This document shows, piece after piece, positions 1-8,287 of a DNA stretch of 42,500 bases. The first letter of the stretch is position 1. Every line of letters begins with the position of its first letter. Position numbers and translations under genes: made by a program. The notes beneath the pieces were generated by a model. The model did not search any database, was not told the origin of the DNA, and worked only from the letters and a program-made list of their open reading frames with translations. Source of the stretch: Methanobacterium formicicum. Lineage in GTDB: Archaea > Methanobacteriota > Methanobacteria > Methanobacteriales > Methanobacteriaceae. Location: NCBI RefSeq assembly GCF_029848115.1, contig NZ_JARVXG010000055.1, positions 1 to 42,500 of the forward strand. The letters run 5' to 3'.

Positions 1-185
1 CTAAAAAAAAGGGTTTCTACAAAGCCATTTTTTAATAACTTTAATGAATATCCTTTATCATCAAAATCCTTATACTTATACAAAGAAGACGGAGTATTTT
101 CATATTTCAAATTTATAGCTTTTTTAATGTTTAATTTAGAAGGATCACTAGAAAATAGGATTTCTGTTAATTCTTCTCTCCACAA
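1..185 (-). CDS. Partial gene, possible DUF2971-like protein (N-terminal part)
   Basis: An open frame on the minus strand runs from a TTG at 185 off the left edge, giving about 61 residues. The stretch LYKYKDFDDKGYSLKLLKNG resembles the start of DUF2971 proteins, where a 'lYKYr...sl..L..g' motif opens the domain; these are often found in phage and defence contexts. That is recall of a motif, not a search. A stop codon lies immediately upstream of the TTG, and a GGAAG about 10 bases before it could be a weak ribosome site. Just upstream, in another frame, CISCGE is readable, so a frameshifted longer gene is also possible. The 3' part is outside the window. Confidence 0.35.
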   Translation of the reverse strand, partial: MWREELTEILFSSDPSKLNIKKAINLKYENTPSSLYKYKDFDDKGYSLKLLKNGFVETLFF

Positions 186-263
186 CTAATACACTTCCTA
201 TCTGTATATCTTATAATATTACATTTAAACAGTTTATGGACACTATAATAAAAGAAATATAAT

Positions 264-527
264 CTATTTAAATTCCTTTAAAGAATCCTTAATATCTCTG
301 CTAAGAAACTCATACCCCTTTCTGTACTTTAAATATTCTTCAGCATTAAAAATTACTACAATATCTCCCTTCCTGAATTTTTTATAATTTAGATCATCTT
401 CTAATGGTTTAACCATTTTACCTGTAAACTTACCAAAATAACGCTTAACATCTCTAAATCTCATTATTTCTCCAGTTTCTAGCATTCTATCAAATTTAGC
501 AAGGAAGTCATCTTTTTTAGTTTCCAT
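264..527 (-). CDS. Small hypothetical protein, 87 residues
   Basis: I do not recognise this family. The protein is strongly charged, rich in Lys, Asp, Glu and Phe, with no cysteine, no membrane segment and no obvious DNA-binding motif. The ATG at 527 is preceded by a good Shine-Dalgarno (AGGTGA) at about 8 bases, which supports real expression. It diverges from the NikR-like gene at 614, with under 90 bases between them, so the two probably share a regulatory region. Highly AT-rich, like the rest of the left island. Confidence 0.6.
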   Translation of the reverse strand: METKKDDFLAKFDRMLETGEIMRFRDVKRYFGKFTGKMVKPLEDDLNYKKFRKGDIVVIFNAEEYLKYRKGYEFLSRDIKDSLKEFK

Positions 528-569
528 AATTTATCACCTATTCAACTTCATTAAATCCTAACATACAAT

Positions 570-603
570 ATTATAATAAATATATTAATTAAATTATTAT
601 AAT
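570..603. promoter_or_regulatory. Inverted repeat upstream of the NikR-like gene, candidate operator
   Basis: Two perfect 10-base arms, ATTATAATAA at 570-579 and TTATTATAAT at 594-603, are separated by 14 bases. Within them ATAATA-N16-TATTAT has the same geometry as the E. coli NikR operator (6-base arms, 16-base spacer), though not its sequence. The repeat ends 10 bases before the preferred start of the NikR-like gene, where autorepression would be effective. The region is very AT-rich, so chance symmetry is a real alternative. Confidence 0.35.
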
Positions 604-613
604 GGTGAAGAAT

Positions 614-1021
614 ATGATTAGGATTAGCATGTCATTAACTAAAAAACTCCTAGGAGAACTTGATGAAGTCCTAGAGGATAGGAAATATCCATCAAGATCT
701 AAAGGAATAAGAGATGCCCTAAAAGATTACATCATCAGGTACAAATGGATGAAAGAAATGGAAGGGGAAAAAATAGGAGTTATATCAGTAATTTATAATC
801 AAAATTCTCCAAATGCCCTGGAAAATTTAACAGACATCCAACATAACTTTAGGAAATACATTAATTCAGTTTTAAACATTTATTTAAATGTAAATCAGTG
901 TTTAGAAGTAATAGTAGTTAAAGGAGATATTGAATACCTAAGGGATCTTACTGAGAAAATAATGAAACTGAAAGGTATAGAACATACCAAATTAATTAGC
1001 AGTACAATTGAAGCAGATTAA
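614..1021 (+). CDS. NikR-like ribbon-helix-helix transcriptional regulator with altered metal site
   Basis: The protein has the NikR layout: an N-terminal ribbon-helix-helix (RISMSLTKKLLGELDEVL, then SRSKGIRDALKDY) and a C-terminal ACT-like regulatory domain (GVISVIYNQ ... CLEVIVVKGD). Known NikR binds nickel through His76, His87, His89 and Cys95 (E. coli numbering). Aligned without gaps over QH(N)FRKY...LNIYLNVNQCLE, His76 and Cys95 are kept but His87 is Asn and His89 is Tyr. An ATG at 602 is in frame, but the one at 614 has GGTGA five bases upstream and gives the usual NikR N-terminus, so I prefer 614 (135 residues). Its stop overlaps that of the convergent restriction enzyme by 4 bases. 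It may have been repurposed for island control; its ligand is unknown. Confidence 0.85.
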   Translation: MIRISMSLTKKLLGELDEVLEDRKYPSRSKGIRDALKDYIIRYKWMKEMEGEKIGVISVIYNQNSPNALENLTDIQHNFRKYINSVLNIYLNVNQCLEVIVVKGDIEYLRDLTEKIMKLKGIEHTKLISSTIEAD

Positions 1022-4000
1022 TCCATTTTTTTCAAACTATCCTCTATTATCTGGATTTCATCTTTATTTAAACCATATAATTCATAAACCATTAGATCAA
1101 TCTCATTATCAATTTTTTTAATCGTATCTAATAAAGGATTAATTATGTTTAAACTATCATCAAATTCACGTTCTAAATATTCTCTGTTCTTTCTCGATTT
1201 AGTATCAACCTTTTTTTTATGTAATTCATCAATAAATTCATCCTTAGATAATTCATAGTATTTGTTAAGTTTTTTAGATAATTTTTCGACATTGAACTCC
1301 TTTTGAATCCAATGTTTAAAACTATTAATCTCTTTTTGAAGTTCATTATTTTTATTTAATATTTTTTCAGTAGCATTAATTAGGGGCTGTTGTTTTTCAG
1401 GATTAGCAGGGTATATTGGGAGTTTTTTGACATATTGATGAATAAATCTTAACCTTTGCCCATATAACTTTGGGCTCATCTTTAAAAATATCCAAAAAAG
1501 CAAATTAGAATTTAATAAAGCAGTAACATAATTTAAATTAAAGTTTTCATTATCAATTATTAACATATAACTTGTATTTAACAAGAAATATTTTTCTTTA
1601 TCTATTAAAAAGGATGGTTTCGGAGTCATTTCAGTCCAAATGATTTTTTCTTTCTCAAATTTATCATAATATGCACAATCTCTCAAATTATACCAAAATT
1701 CTCCTTGATCCGACCTATCTTTTAATTTAATTTCATTATTTTTCATGAAATCAAATAATGAAGGATATGAATTTTCTAATTCCATACCACTTTTTGATAA
1801 AATTATATACCTATCACTGTATTCCATCTTCCATCGTTGAATATCTATCCCACGGAGTAATGGTTTAATAATTTCGTTATTTTTAAAATCTTGTTGAATT
1901 AGTTTATTTCTCGTATTTAGATCAATCATAAATGCTTTATTCAAACCAGTTTTAATTCCTGAATAAATCTTTAAATTAGGGATATTTTGTAGTTCTATGC
2001 TCTGTTTTTCAATTTTTTCTCTTAATCTCATTATTTCAGGTTTTTCAAAACTCCAGAACCCATCATCTAACTTATTTTGTTGGATTTCAAATTCGTTGTT
2101 AATGCGGATTTTGTTATCGTTAGAAGGTTTACCTTTTTTTATGATCGTAGTGCATGAAAGAACAACAGCAGATTCAAATGTATTTTCAGAATGGTAGATA
2201 TATTCTTTAAATTCATTGTCAAGAATTAATTTACGAGTTTTTTGGCCATAGTTGGTGTTAGTAAATCTATCAGAACAGATAAAAGCAAACATCCCACTAT
2301 CTTTAAGTAGATTAAGACCTTTTTCAAAAAAATAAACAAAAAGATCTGCTACACCAGTATAAACTTTATAATTTTTTTTAAGATAGGGTTTTATCTCTTT
2401 AATTTTCTCCTGTCTAACATAAGGAGGGTTTCCTATTACTATATCAAACCCACCGGATGAACAGATTTCTGTGTATTCTTTTTCCCATCTAAATGGTTTA
2501 TCAGTATATTTAGGGTCATCTATTAATGAATTTCCACATTTAATATTGTTATCTAGGTTAGGGAGCTTTAAACCCTTCCTACATACTTTTAAAAATAGTG
2601 ATAGTTTTGTTATTTCTACAGATTCTTCGTTTAGGTCTACTCCGTAGATGTTGTTTAAAAGAATCTTTCTTCTTTCTTTGATGTTATCAAAATAGGGCAT
2701 TAATGTTTTATCTTCTTTATACTGTTCTTTATGGATGGCTTGATGAATTTCTAGGAGTATATCACTTGCTTTGTTTAGGAATGCTCCACTTCCACAGGCA
2801 GGATCCACTATTTTAATATTTTTTACTTTCTCATATAGTTCTTCGATTTCTGATCCCCAGTATTCATCCATTAAGCTTTTTACTGTGTTAGATTTTCCCG
2901 ACTTACTGAGATAAGGAATTATAGTGTTACGGCAGATATAATCAGTAATGTATTCGGGAGTATAGAAGATTCCATCTTTTTTCCTTCTGCCCTTTTCATC
3001 TGCTTTTAGTTCTTCTATATCTCCTATGGAGTTTTCAAATATGTGTCCTAGTATGTTTACATCTACTTCAGATGAAAAATTAAAGGTGGATATGGTCATT
3101 AAATTTTTGTAAATGGGATTTATTTTCCCACTATATCGACCTAGTTTCGCTTCTACGATTAAAGAGTATTCTTCAAATTTCCATTTTTGATAAGCATCTT
3201 GGAAAATACTATGATCGTCAATAACATCTCTTATATTTAAAAATTCCAGATCCTTTTTGAAAAGCCCACCGTTATATCCATAGATCTTTTCTTTTTTAAG
3301 ATCACTACCTTCATTTACATCCAAAAAAAGACCGTTTAGCCTATGCCATATCTCTGAACGCCCTAAATTTTCATTTTTTATAGGTGTTTCTATTGTTCCA
3401 ACTGATATTTCTTCAGGTAGTAACCCCAGGTCTTCAGCAAAACAAATGAAAATATATCGGTTAAGTATTAGTTGTGAATAATGAACAGATTGATCTCTTG
3501 TGAATTCTGGATGTATATGCTCTATTTCAGCTATTAACATTAATCTGGTTTCATTGAAGAGTTTGTAAAATTCAGCTTCCAAATCTCTTTCTACAAAAAT
3601 AGTTTTAGATACCAATTTTTCTATTAAATTGTTCTCTATGGTGGAGAACTTAGATAGAACTAGCATGAATGATTTGAATGTTTCAGGGTCTTTTAGTTCT
3701 TCAGCTTTGAAAGATATATACTGATGTTGTTTTTTATGCCAATTGTATAGCCTAAATTCATCGTAGTTGGATACTAGTATCCAGTTTATATCTCCGGAAC
3801 GTTTAGCATAATCAAAAGCTTGATCTACTGGTGTTCTCTTATCATTTTTACGTTGTTGTGGTTTGTCTAAATCAGTATCAGATCCTTTTAACTCTATGAC
3901 CATGAATTTTTTACCATCTTTTTTCATGGCAAATTCACTAAATCCCCTTCCATAGTCTTCTTTTACATTTTCTTCAATGTTTTCTTCATAGTCATAACCT

Positions 4001-4191
4001 AATAATGATTCCAGGATCAAACGTGAAAAAAGACCATAATTAGATACTTCATCCTTTAATTCACCGTTTTCTAACTTTTTTATCCACTTTATAACATCGG
4101 TTTTCTTTGTATGAGTTAATTTAAGTTCTTTTTTGTATTTCTTAAGATAACGGTTCATTAAAGGCTGATTGAAAAGACTATTTTCCACCAT
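1018..4191 (-). CDS. Type IIG-like restriction endonuclease / DNA adenine methyltransferase (Eco57I-like)
   Basis: A single polypeptide of about 1,057 residues that probably both cuts and methylates DNA. Counting from the upstream TTG at 4200, the N-terminal third contains a PD-(D/E)XK-type segment ending in MVIELKG (E103, K105). The middle has the N6-adenine methyltransferase signature: TPEYITDYI near 414, AdoMet motif DPACGSGAF at 466-474, and catalytic NPPY at 591-594. The C-terminal third should contain the target-recognition region (LKIYSGIKTGLNKAF, LLRGIDIQRW) and a coiled-coil tail. About 1,000 residues is normal for type IIG enzymes. No separate specificity subunit is present. I chose the ATG at 4191; the TTG at 4200 is also possible, and neither has a strong ribosome site. 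No internal stop or frameshift, so it looks intact. Confidence 0.88.
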   Translation of the reverse strand: MVENSLFNQPLMNRYLKKYKKELKLTHTKKTDVIKWIKKLENGELKDEVSNYGLFSRLILESLLGYDYEENIEENVKEDYGRGFSEFAMKKDGKKFMVIELKGSDTDLDKPQQRKNDKRTPVDQAFDYAKRSGDINWILVSNYDEFRLYNWHKKQHQYISFKAEELKDPETFKSFMLVLSKFSTIENNLIEKLVSKTIFVERDLEAEFYKLFNETRLMLIAEIEHIHPEFTRDQSVHYSQLILNRYIFICFAEDLGLLPEEISVGTIETPIKNENLGRSEIWHRLNGLFLDVNEGSDLKKEKIYGYNGGLFKKDLEFLNIRDVIDDHSIFQDAYQKWKFEEYSLIVEAKLGRYSGKINPIYKNLMTISTFNFSSEVDVNILGHIFENSIGDIEELKADEKGRRKKDGIFYTPEYITDYICRNTIIPYLSKSGKSNTVKSLMDEYWGSEIEELYEKVKNIKIVDPACGSGAFLNKASDILLEIHQAIHKEQYKEDKTLMPYFDNIKERRKILLNNIYGVDLNEESVEITKLSLFLKVCRKGLKLPNLDNNIKCGNSLIDDPKYTDKPFRWEKEYTEICSSGGFDIVIGNPPYVRQEKIKEIKPYLKKNYKVYTGVADLFVYFFEKGLNLLKDSGMFAFICSDRFTNTNYGQKTRKLILDNEFKEYIYHSENTFESAVVLSCTTIIKKGKPSNDNKIRINNEFEIQQNKLDDGFWSFEKPEIMRLREKIEKQSIELQNIPNLKIYSGIKTGLNKAFMIDLNTRNKLIQQDFKNNEIIKPLLRGIDIQRWKMEYSDRYIILSKSGMELENSYPSLFDFMKNNEIKLKDRSDQGEFWYNLRDCAYYDKFEKEKIIWTEMTPKPSFLIDKEKYFLLNTSYMLIIDNENFNLNYVTALLNSNLLFWIFLKMSPKLYGQRLRFIHQYVKKLPIYPANPEKQQPLINATEKILNKNNELQKEINSFKHWIQKEFNVEKLSKKLNKYYELSKDEFIDELHKKKVDTKSRKNREYLEREFDDSLNIINPLLDTIKKIDNEIDLMVYELYGLNKDEIQIIEDSLKKMD

Positions 4192-4350
4192 AAGAATCAA
4201 ACCACAAATTAAGTATGATATTTTGTTATTGATTCTATTATTTTAATCCTATGCATCATTAAAAATTGATTACTAATTCAGGTTCAATTTCTTTTAGACA
4301 TTTACGAAACGTTTCATTTTTTTCATAAAACCTTATGTTGGAGGAAAAAA

Positions 4351-5253
4351 ATGGCAATTTATAATATAGATCTTAACGAGCCTACCCAGGGAATACAAGA
4401 TGATTTTGGTAACCAAGAAACTAAAGCTAATAGTTTAGGTAAACAAATATTTTGGAAATACGGTTATAATCCTATTAAAACCTTAAATAACAATGATGAT
4501 TTGTTTTCAGGAGGATTAGAATACTTACTTGATGGAACAGATAATGGGGTAGATGATGTTATTTATCTAAGCAAAATACCCAAAGATGATCCATTTAAAC
4601 TCAAACAACTAAAGAAAGGTAGATGGGATGATATATGTTATACTATTGATTATAAATCCAATAATTTTGATGGGGGGTCAGATTCAGTTTATGTCAAATT
4701 AATGCCATATCGAGGATATAAAGCTTATGAACATAAACACAGGGATACTGATCAAGATAAAATGGATTATTATTCGAGGCTTGACTTTAAAAAATATAAT
4801 AAGGCACGTTTGAAGAATAAGAAAGTTCCTAAAAGTTACATGGAAAAATTTTATGGGAATAACCAATTATTGGGTGATAATAATAGAACAGATTATTTTC
4901 TCTACTTGCAATATGATGATGAATTAGAATCAAAGTATATACTGGATAAAGCTTATTTAGTTCCGGCAGAACAACTTAGACATCAAGTAATAGGTATATT
5001 AAACGAAATACTAAAAAAAGGGGGATATACTCATCAAATAAACTTGAGAAAAGATGGTACATTTTTAAATCACAAGATAACACGTGCATTAAAGATATGT
5101 CAAGAATCACCTGAATTAGTTAAACCTGAAATACTCAAACCACCTATGGACTTATTTAAACCCCGATATAAAAAGGACATAATACTTAGAATACCTGATA
5201 AATATCTTACAGATCATATTCAGTTTAATTATGATGGGGAGATGATCATCTGA
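4351..5253 (+). CDS. Hypothetical protein, 300 residues, divergent from the type IIG enzyme
   Basis: I do not recognise the family. The protein is soluble, rich in Asp, Lys, Tyr and Asn, has one cysteine (in the C-terminal third), no membrane segment and no clear catalytic motif. A Shine-Dalgarno GGAGG lies about 7 bases before the ATG at 4351, so the start is well supported. It diverges from the restriction-methylation gene across about 150 bases, a spacing consistent with a shared control region. Neighbouring restriction genes often encode accessory or nuclease partners, so a role in the same defence module is a guess from position only. Confidence 0.7.
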   Translation: MAIYNIDLNEPTQGIQDDFGNQETKANSLGKQIFWKYGYNPIKTLNNNDDLFSGGLEYLLDGTDNGVDDVIYLSKIPKDDPFKLKQLKKGRWDDICYTIDYKSNNFDGGSDSVYVKLMPYRGYKAYEHKHRDTDQDKMDYYSRLDFKKYNKARLKNKKVPKSYMEKFYGNNQLLGDNNRTDYFLYLQYDDELESKYILDKAYLVPAEQLRHQVIGILNEILKKGGYTHQINLRKDGTFLNHKITRALKICQESPELVKPEILKPPMDLFKPRYKKDIILRIPDKYLTDHIQFNYDGEMII

Positions 5254-5934
5254 ATAACTTCAATTAAATTAAACAAAGGTGTCATTAAAATATAGGTATG
5301 ATGGTATCATTCTATTTTTTTTAATGGTTATTGTAATTAAACAATAGGTATTTAAAAAAAAGTTAGAATTTGAACTACTTCATCCACATACTTAATGATT
5401 AATAGATAAAGGATGTTCAAAACTAATCTTAATAGATAAATTTGATTAAATCAGGAAATAACTAAAATAAAAGATAATTAAAAAATTTATGTAACTCTTG
5501 CAATGGAAAAAAATGATGTTAAATCATTCTAGAGAACTTAACATAATGAAAACAACATTAATAGTTCCATATCTATGATATTCTTAGTTTGAATGACGAA
5601 TTAAATAGGTAAATTTTTTTCATTTCTTACCGACTTAATTAAATGTTACTGGATAATTTTTTTCCTATTCATCTTCTAATGAATCTTTTTTTCTAATAGA
5701 TCATTAAATAATTCCGAATATCTCTATAACTCACTATCTGTTTTTTAATGTTCTGAAGTACAAAATTGTATTCCCTAATTGTTCAGTATTTCTAAATTGG
5801 AAATAAAAATTTAATTGTAAAAATAAAAATGGAAATCTAAATAACAAAAAATCCATAATTCTATTTACCACAATATCAAAGATGATGTATAAACAGCAAC
5901 TTAAATTTGATAATTTAACCGACTTTATATTTTA
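5254..5934. other. Non-coding, AT-rich convergent gap with a 12-base direct repeat and a gene remnant
   Basis: This gap of about 680 bases separates two convergent genes. TTAATAGATAAA occurs twice, at 5399-5410 and 5429-5440, 30 bases apart. A frameshifted coding remnant occupies 5665-5782 on the minus strand. A 65-codon plus-strand frame at 5882-6079 is mostly antisense to the nuclease gene and has no coding character. I see no RNA gene. Confidence 0.6.
5665..5782 (-). pseudogene. Frameshifted remnant of a protein C-terminus
   Basis: On the minus strand one frame reads REYNFVLQNIKKQIVSYR and then breaks down, while a second frame shifted by one base continues as YSELFNDLLEKKDSLEDE followed by a stop at 5665. 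Joined, these make a plausible charged helical C-terminus of about 35 residues. Each frame is closed by nearby stops and no start codon is usable. I read this as decay of a former gene in the island. The family is not recognised, and chance coding-like sequence in AT-rich DNA is possible. Confidence 0.35.
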
Positions 5935-7134
5935 TTATGCATCGGGTTCTTGGATTTCTTTAAGGAGCGTATCTGTCTGTTTGTTTAACACATCTGTAAT
6001 TATTTTTATGTTTCTTGATCTCGCAAGATTCTTTGTGTTAATATTTACCTTCTCCTCTTTTGCTGTTGTGAATATATAGCCTTTAGTACATCCAACATCA
6101 AGCATCTTACCACTAAAAATAAAAATGTCGTTTGGAGTTAATTTTGATTTATTTTTACATTCGCAAAAAAAGCGTGTTTTACTAGATTCTGCAATATTAT
6201 CAATCTCATGTTCTACACCTGAATGACCTAACACATGGTATCCAACTAACGTTTGGTAATTTTTTCTTTTTAAGAGATGATCGACACCAAATTCTAGCCA
6301 CTTATTTCCCTCAATAAAATTAACAAGATTTTCATTGAAATGATAAAAGATCATTCTCTTAGTTTTTGAAACATCATTTATTTCTTCACCGCAGTTACAT
6401 GAAATTATATGGAATTTCCTGAAAGAAACGGGTCTATAACATTTAGAACAATAAAAAAGCGTAGTATTTGATAAAAGTTCGATGAAATCTTTGTTTTTGT
6501 CAAAATGAGTTATTTCATTTTGGATTTCATCAGAAATACTTTCCATATCCTTATAAATTCCTTTAAAAACGATTTGAACTATTCTTTTTAAGGAGTTATT
6601 TATTTCTTCTTGAGAATCAATCATTTCATTTATTTTTTCATTTTTATCTTTAATTTCATTTTTTAGAGTTTTGTAATTTTTTTTTATTGAATCTAAGTGT
6701 TCTGGGATGCGAACCGGAGGATTAGAAGTATTAATTAATTTTTCACATTCTTGAATTTCATTTTTAAGTCTTCGTTCTTTGGCATAACTTCTTTTAAGTT
6801 CTTTTTCCATTGAGTCGATTAGTTTTTCATTTGATATTTTATCAAGAGAAAGCTTCATAAATTTTTGAAATATTATATTTTCAGGAGAAAAAAAGGACAT
6901 TAATTTTTTATCAGGAGCATCCTTAAGATCAGGTAGATGATCAAAACAGATTGATAATTCTTTAGATTTTTGACTTATTTTAGAATATAAATCATAAAAT
7001 TCCCGATCTAGAAGTAATTTGGAGTCAATCAATTTTTTGACCTTAAAGTCCTCTTCTGAATTTTTGTGATATCTCATTTTTTTAATTCTAAGAGGAGGCA
7101 AAGATTCAATATTATCATGTATAATATTAAACAC
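5935..7134 (-). CDS. Coiled-coil, zinc-ribbon and Mrr-like nuclease protein
   Basis: A 399-residue protein with three visible parts. Residues about 95-215 are rich in Lys, Glu and Asn with heptad-like spacing and should form coiled coils. Residues 229-248 hold a zinc ribbon, CSKC then CNC (C229, C232, C246, C248). The C-terminal 120 residues read as a PD-(D/E)XK nuclease of the Mrr_cat type: WLEFGV (E281), GVEHEID (D312), then FFCECKN with E325 and K327, and a helix-strand pattern (GYIFTT) after it. Known Mrr-like enzymes cut modified or foreign DNA. The start is a GTG at 7134 without a good ribosome site, so the N-terminus is uncertain. Placement between restriction and recombinase genes supports a defence role. 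Domain order is inferred from motifs, not a search. Confidence 0.75.
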   Translation of the reverse strand: MFNIIHDNIESLPPLRIKKMRYHKNSEEDFKVKKLIDSKLLLDREFYDLYSKISQKSKELSICFDHLPDLKDAPDKKLMSFFSPENIIFQKFMKLSLDKISNEKLIDSMEKELKRSYAKERRLKNEIQECEKLINTSNPPVRIPEHLDSIKKNYKTLKNEIKDKNEKINEMIDSQEEINNSLKRIVQIVFKGIYKDMESISDEIQNEITHFDKNKDFIELLSNTTLFYCSKCYRPVSFRKFHIISCNCGEEINDVSKTKRMIFYHFNENLVNFIEGNKWLEFGVDHLLKRKNYQTLVGYHVLGHSGVEHEIDNIAESSKTRFFCECKNKSKLTPNDIFIFSGKMLDVGCTKGYIFTTAKEEKVNINTKNLARSRNIKIITDVLNKQTDTLLKEIQEPDA

Positions 7135-7201
7135 CCCATTTTAGCAGATAAAACTTTATATCACTATCTTTAGTATTCAAATATTATAAAAGCTGATCAT
7201 T

Positions 7202-7378
7202 TTATCGACTTTTTTTTAAATATTCTGCTATGGCTTGGCGTATAAGGAAACTCATAGGATTATAACTTTCTCCGGATAGTTCCCTTAATTCTTCTAACAT
7301 CTTAGGAGGTAATTTGATAGTTATCTGTTCCATTGGTTCTTTTACTTTAGGTCTTCCTCTTTTCTTAGGTTCTGCCAT
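7202..7378 (-). CDS. Small ribbon-helix-helix (CopG/Arc-like) DNA-binding protein, 58 residues
   Basis: The frame starts with ATG at 7378 behind AGGTGA at about 5 bases. It encodes a basic AT-hook-like tail (KKRGRPK) followed by a ribbon-helix-helix fold: EQITIKLPPKMLEELREL as strand plus helix 1, then NPMSFLIRQAIAEYLKK as turn plus helix 2. Proteins of this type act as dimeric repressors on mobile elements and in toxin-antitoxin pairs; no toxin gene overlaps it here. An inverted repeat lies just upstream between its TATA-like box and ribosome site, consistent with self-repression. It is one of two ribbon-helix-helix regulators in the island. Confidence 0.8.
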   Translation of the reverse strand: MAEPKKRGRPKVKEPMEQITIKLPPKMLEELRELSGESYNPMSFLIRQAIAEYLKKSR

Positions 7379-8287
7379 TGTTTCACCTGTACCATTAGAT
7401 CTATTTTTGGTACTTTATAAAAGTTTTTTAAATATTTTATATAGATTTATTAAACTTCGTCATATCTATATATTACGAAGTCCATAATGGGAAAAATGGT
7501 TTATAATTTTTTTGACATTCTGGCTTTATCATAGGAAAAACCCCCACCACCACCGAAAAAATCCCAATTACCCCTACCTAAAATAGCTATAATCTAAGAG
7601 GTTATAGATTATTGTTTATATTTTGATTTCAATGTCGCCTCTGCTGTTATCAAATACACATTTTAGAATTAGTATAAAATTTAGTATATCTTTAATATTT
7701 GTAAACATTATTTAGATATTTGGCATATATTTAATATTTTGTTCAAGCAATTTTTTACAATTGAAATATAATACTTTTTTACCTTGTTGTTATTATTCTA
7801 GTGATTTCTAGGGTTAAAACGTAACAAAATCTTGATAAGAATATTGTTTTAATGGATTATTTTTTAAAAATAAGACTTCTACGTGCTTAGGACTTTACTT
7901 AAAAAAAATTCTGACCCCCAAGTTAGACCTTTTATCGCTTATAACTTCTTATTTATCCTTCTTTTCCCTATAACCATCTAACTTATCGCTCATTTACTCG
8001 ATTAGTTTGATTAAAAAATTGACTTTTTAAAAAATAAGCTCTTGAACTCCTTTAAAATACTTTACTTAGTACTTTACTAAAAGGGGGTAAAAAAGTTTAC
8101 TCGAAAACTTTTCCCACACAGGGGTAGAAACGTGAATTTTTACACTAAATTGTATGTTTGTTCATTTAGGTTTTGGTTTTTTTCTGACATCATTTTCTAA
8201 AATTTTTTAGATGAATCATAGAACTAAACATGATATACTAAAGAAGGGAAGAAGAATAAGATAACTAACAGTTACACTTAAGATTAT
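7379..8287. other. Long non-coding stretch with inverted repeats between the small repressor and the recombinase
   Basis: About 0.9 kb with no convincing gene on either strand. It contains two further perfect inverted repeats: ACTTCGT/ACGAAGT at 7454-7460 and 7475-7481 (14-base spacer), and ATAATCTA/TAGATTAT at 7589-7596 and 7605-7612 (8-base spacer). ACTTTACT occurs near 7892, 8059 and 8071. A CCCCCACCACCACC pyrimidine-rich tract sits near 7550. Such structure between a recombinase and a small repressor could be an attachment, origin or control region of the element, but nothing here proves which. Confidence 0.5.
7389..7413 (-). promoter_or_regulatory. Candidate operator of the small ribbon-helix-helix gene
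   Basis: GTACCA at 7389-7394 and TGGTAC at 7408-7413 form a 6-base inverted repeat with a 13-base spacer that contains AGATCT. It lies between the ribosome site of the 58-residue gene and a TATA-like sequence (revcomp CTTTTATAAAGT near 7411-7422), so a bound protein would cover the transcription start. Confidence 0.4.

Noticed and set aside
191..260. Zinc-ribbon-like CISCGE frame at the left edge
   Set aside because: Readable only in a frame that stops at once; it could be the other half of a frameshifted gene, but two motifs are too little to call it.
1997..2197. 66-codon plus-strand frame inside the type IIG gene
   Set aside because: Shadow of the minus-strand coding sequence, without its own start signals.
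5882..6079. 65-codon plus-strand frame
   Set aside because: It mostly lies antisense to the nuclease gene, lacks a ribosome site and has low-complexity hydrophobic composition.
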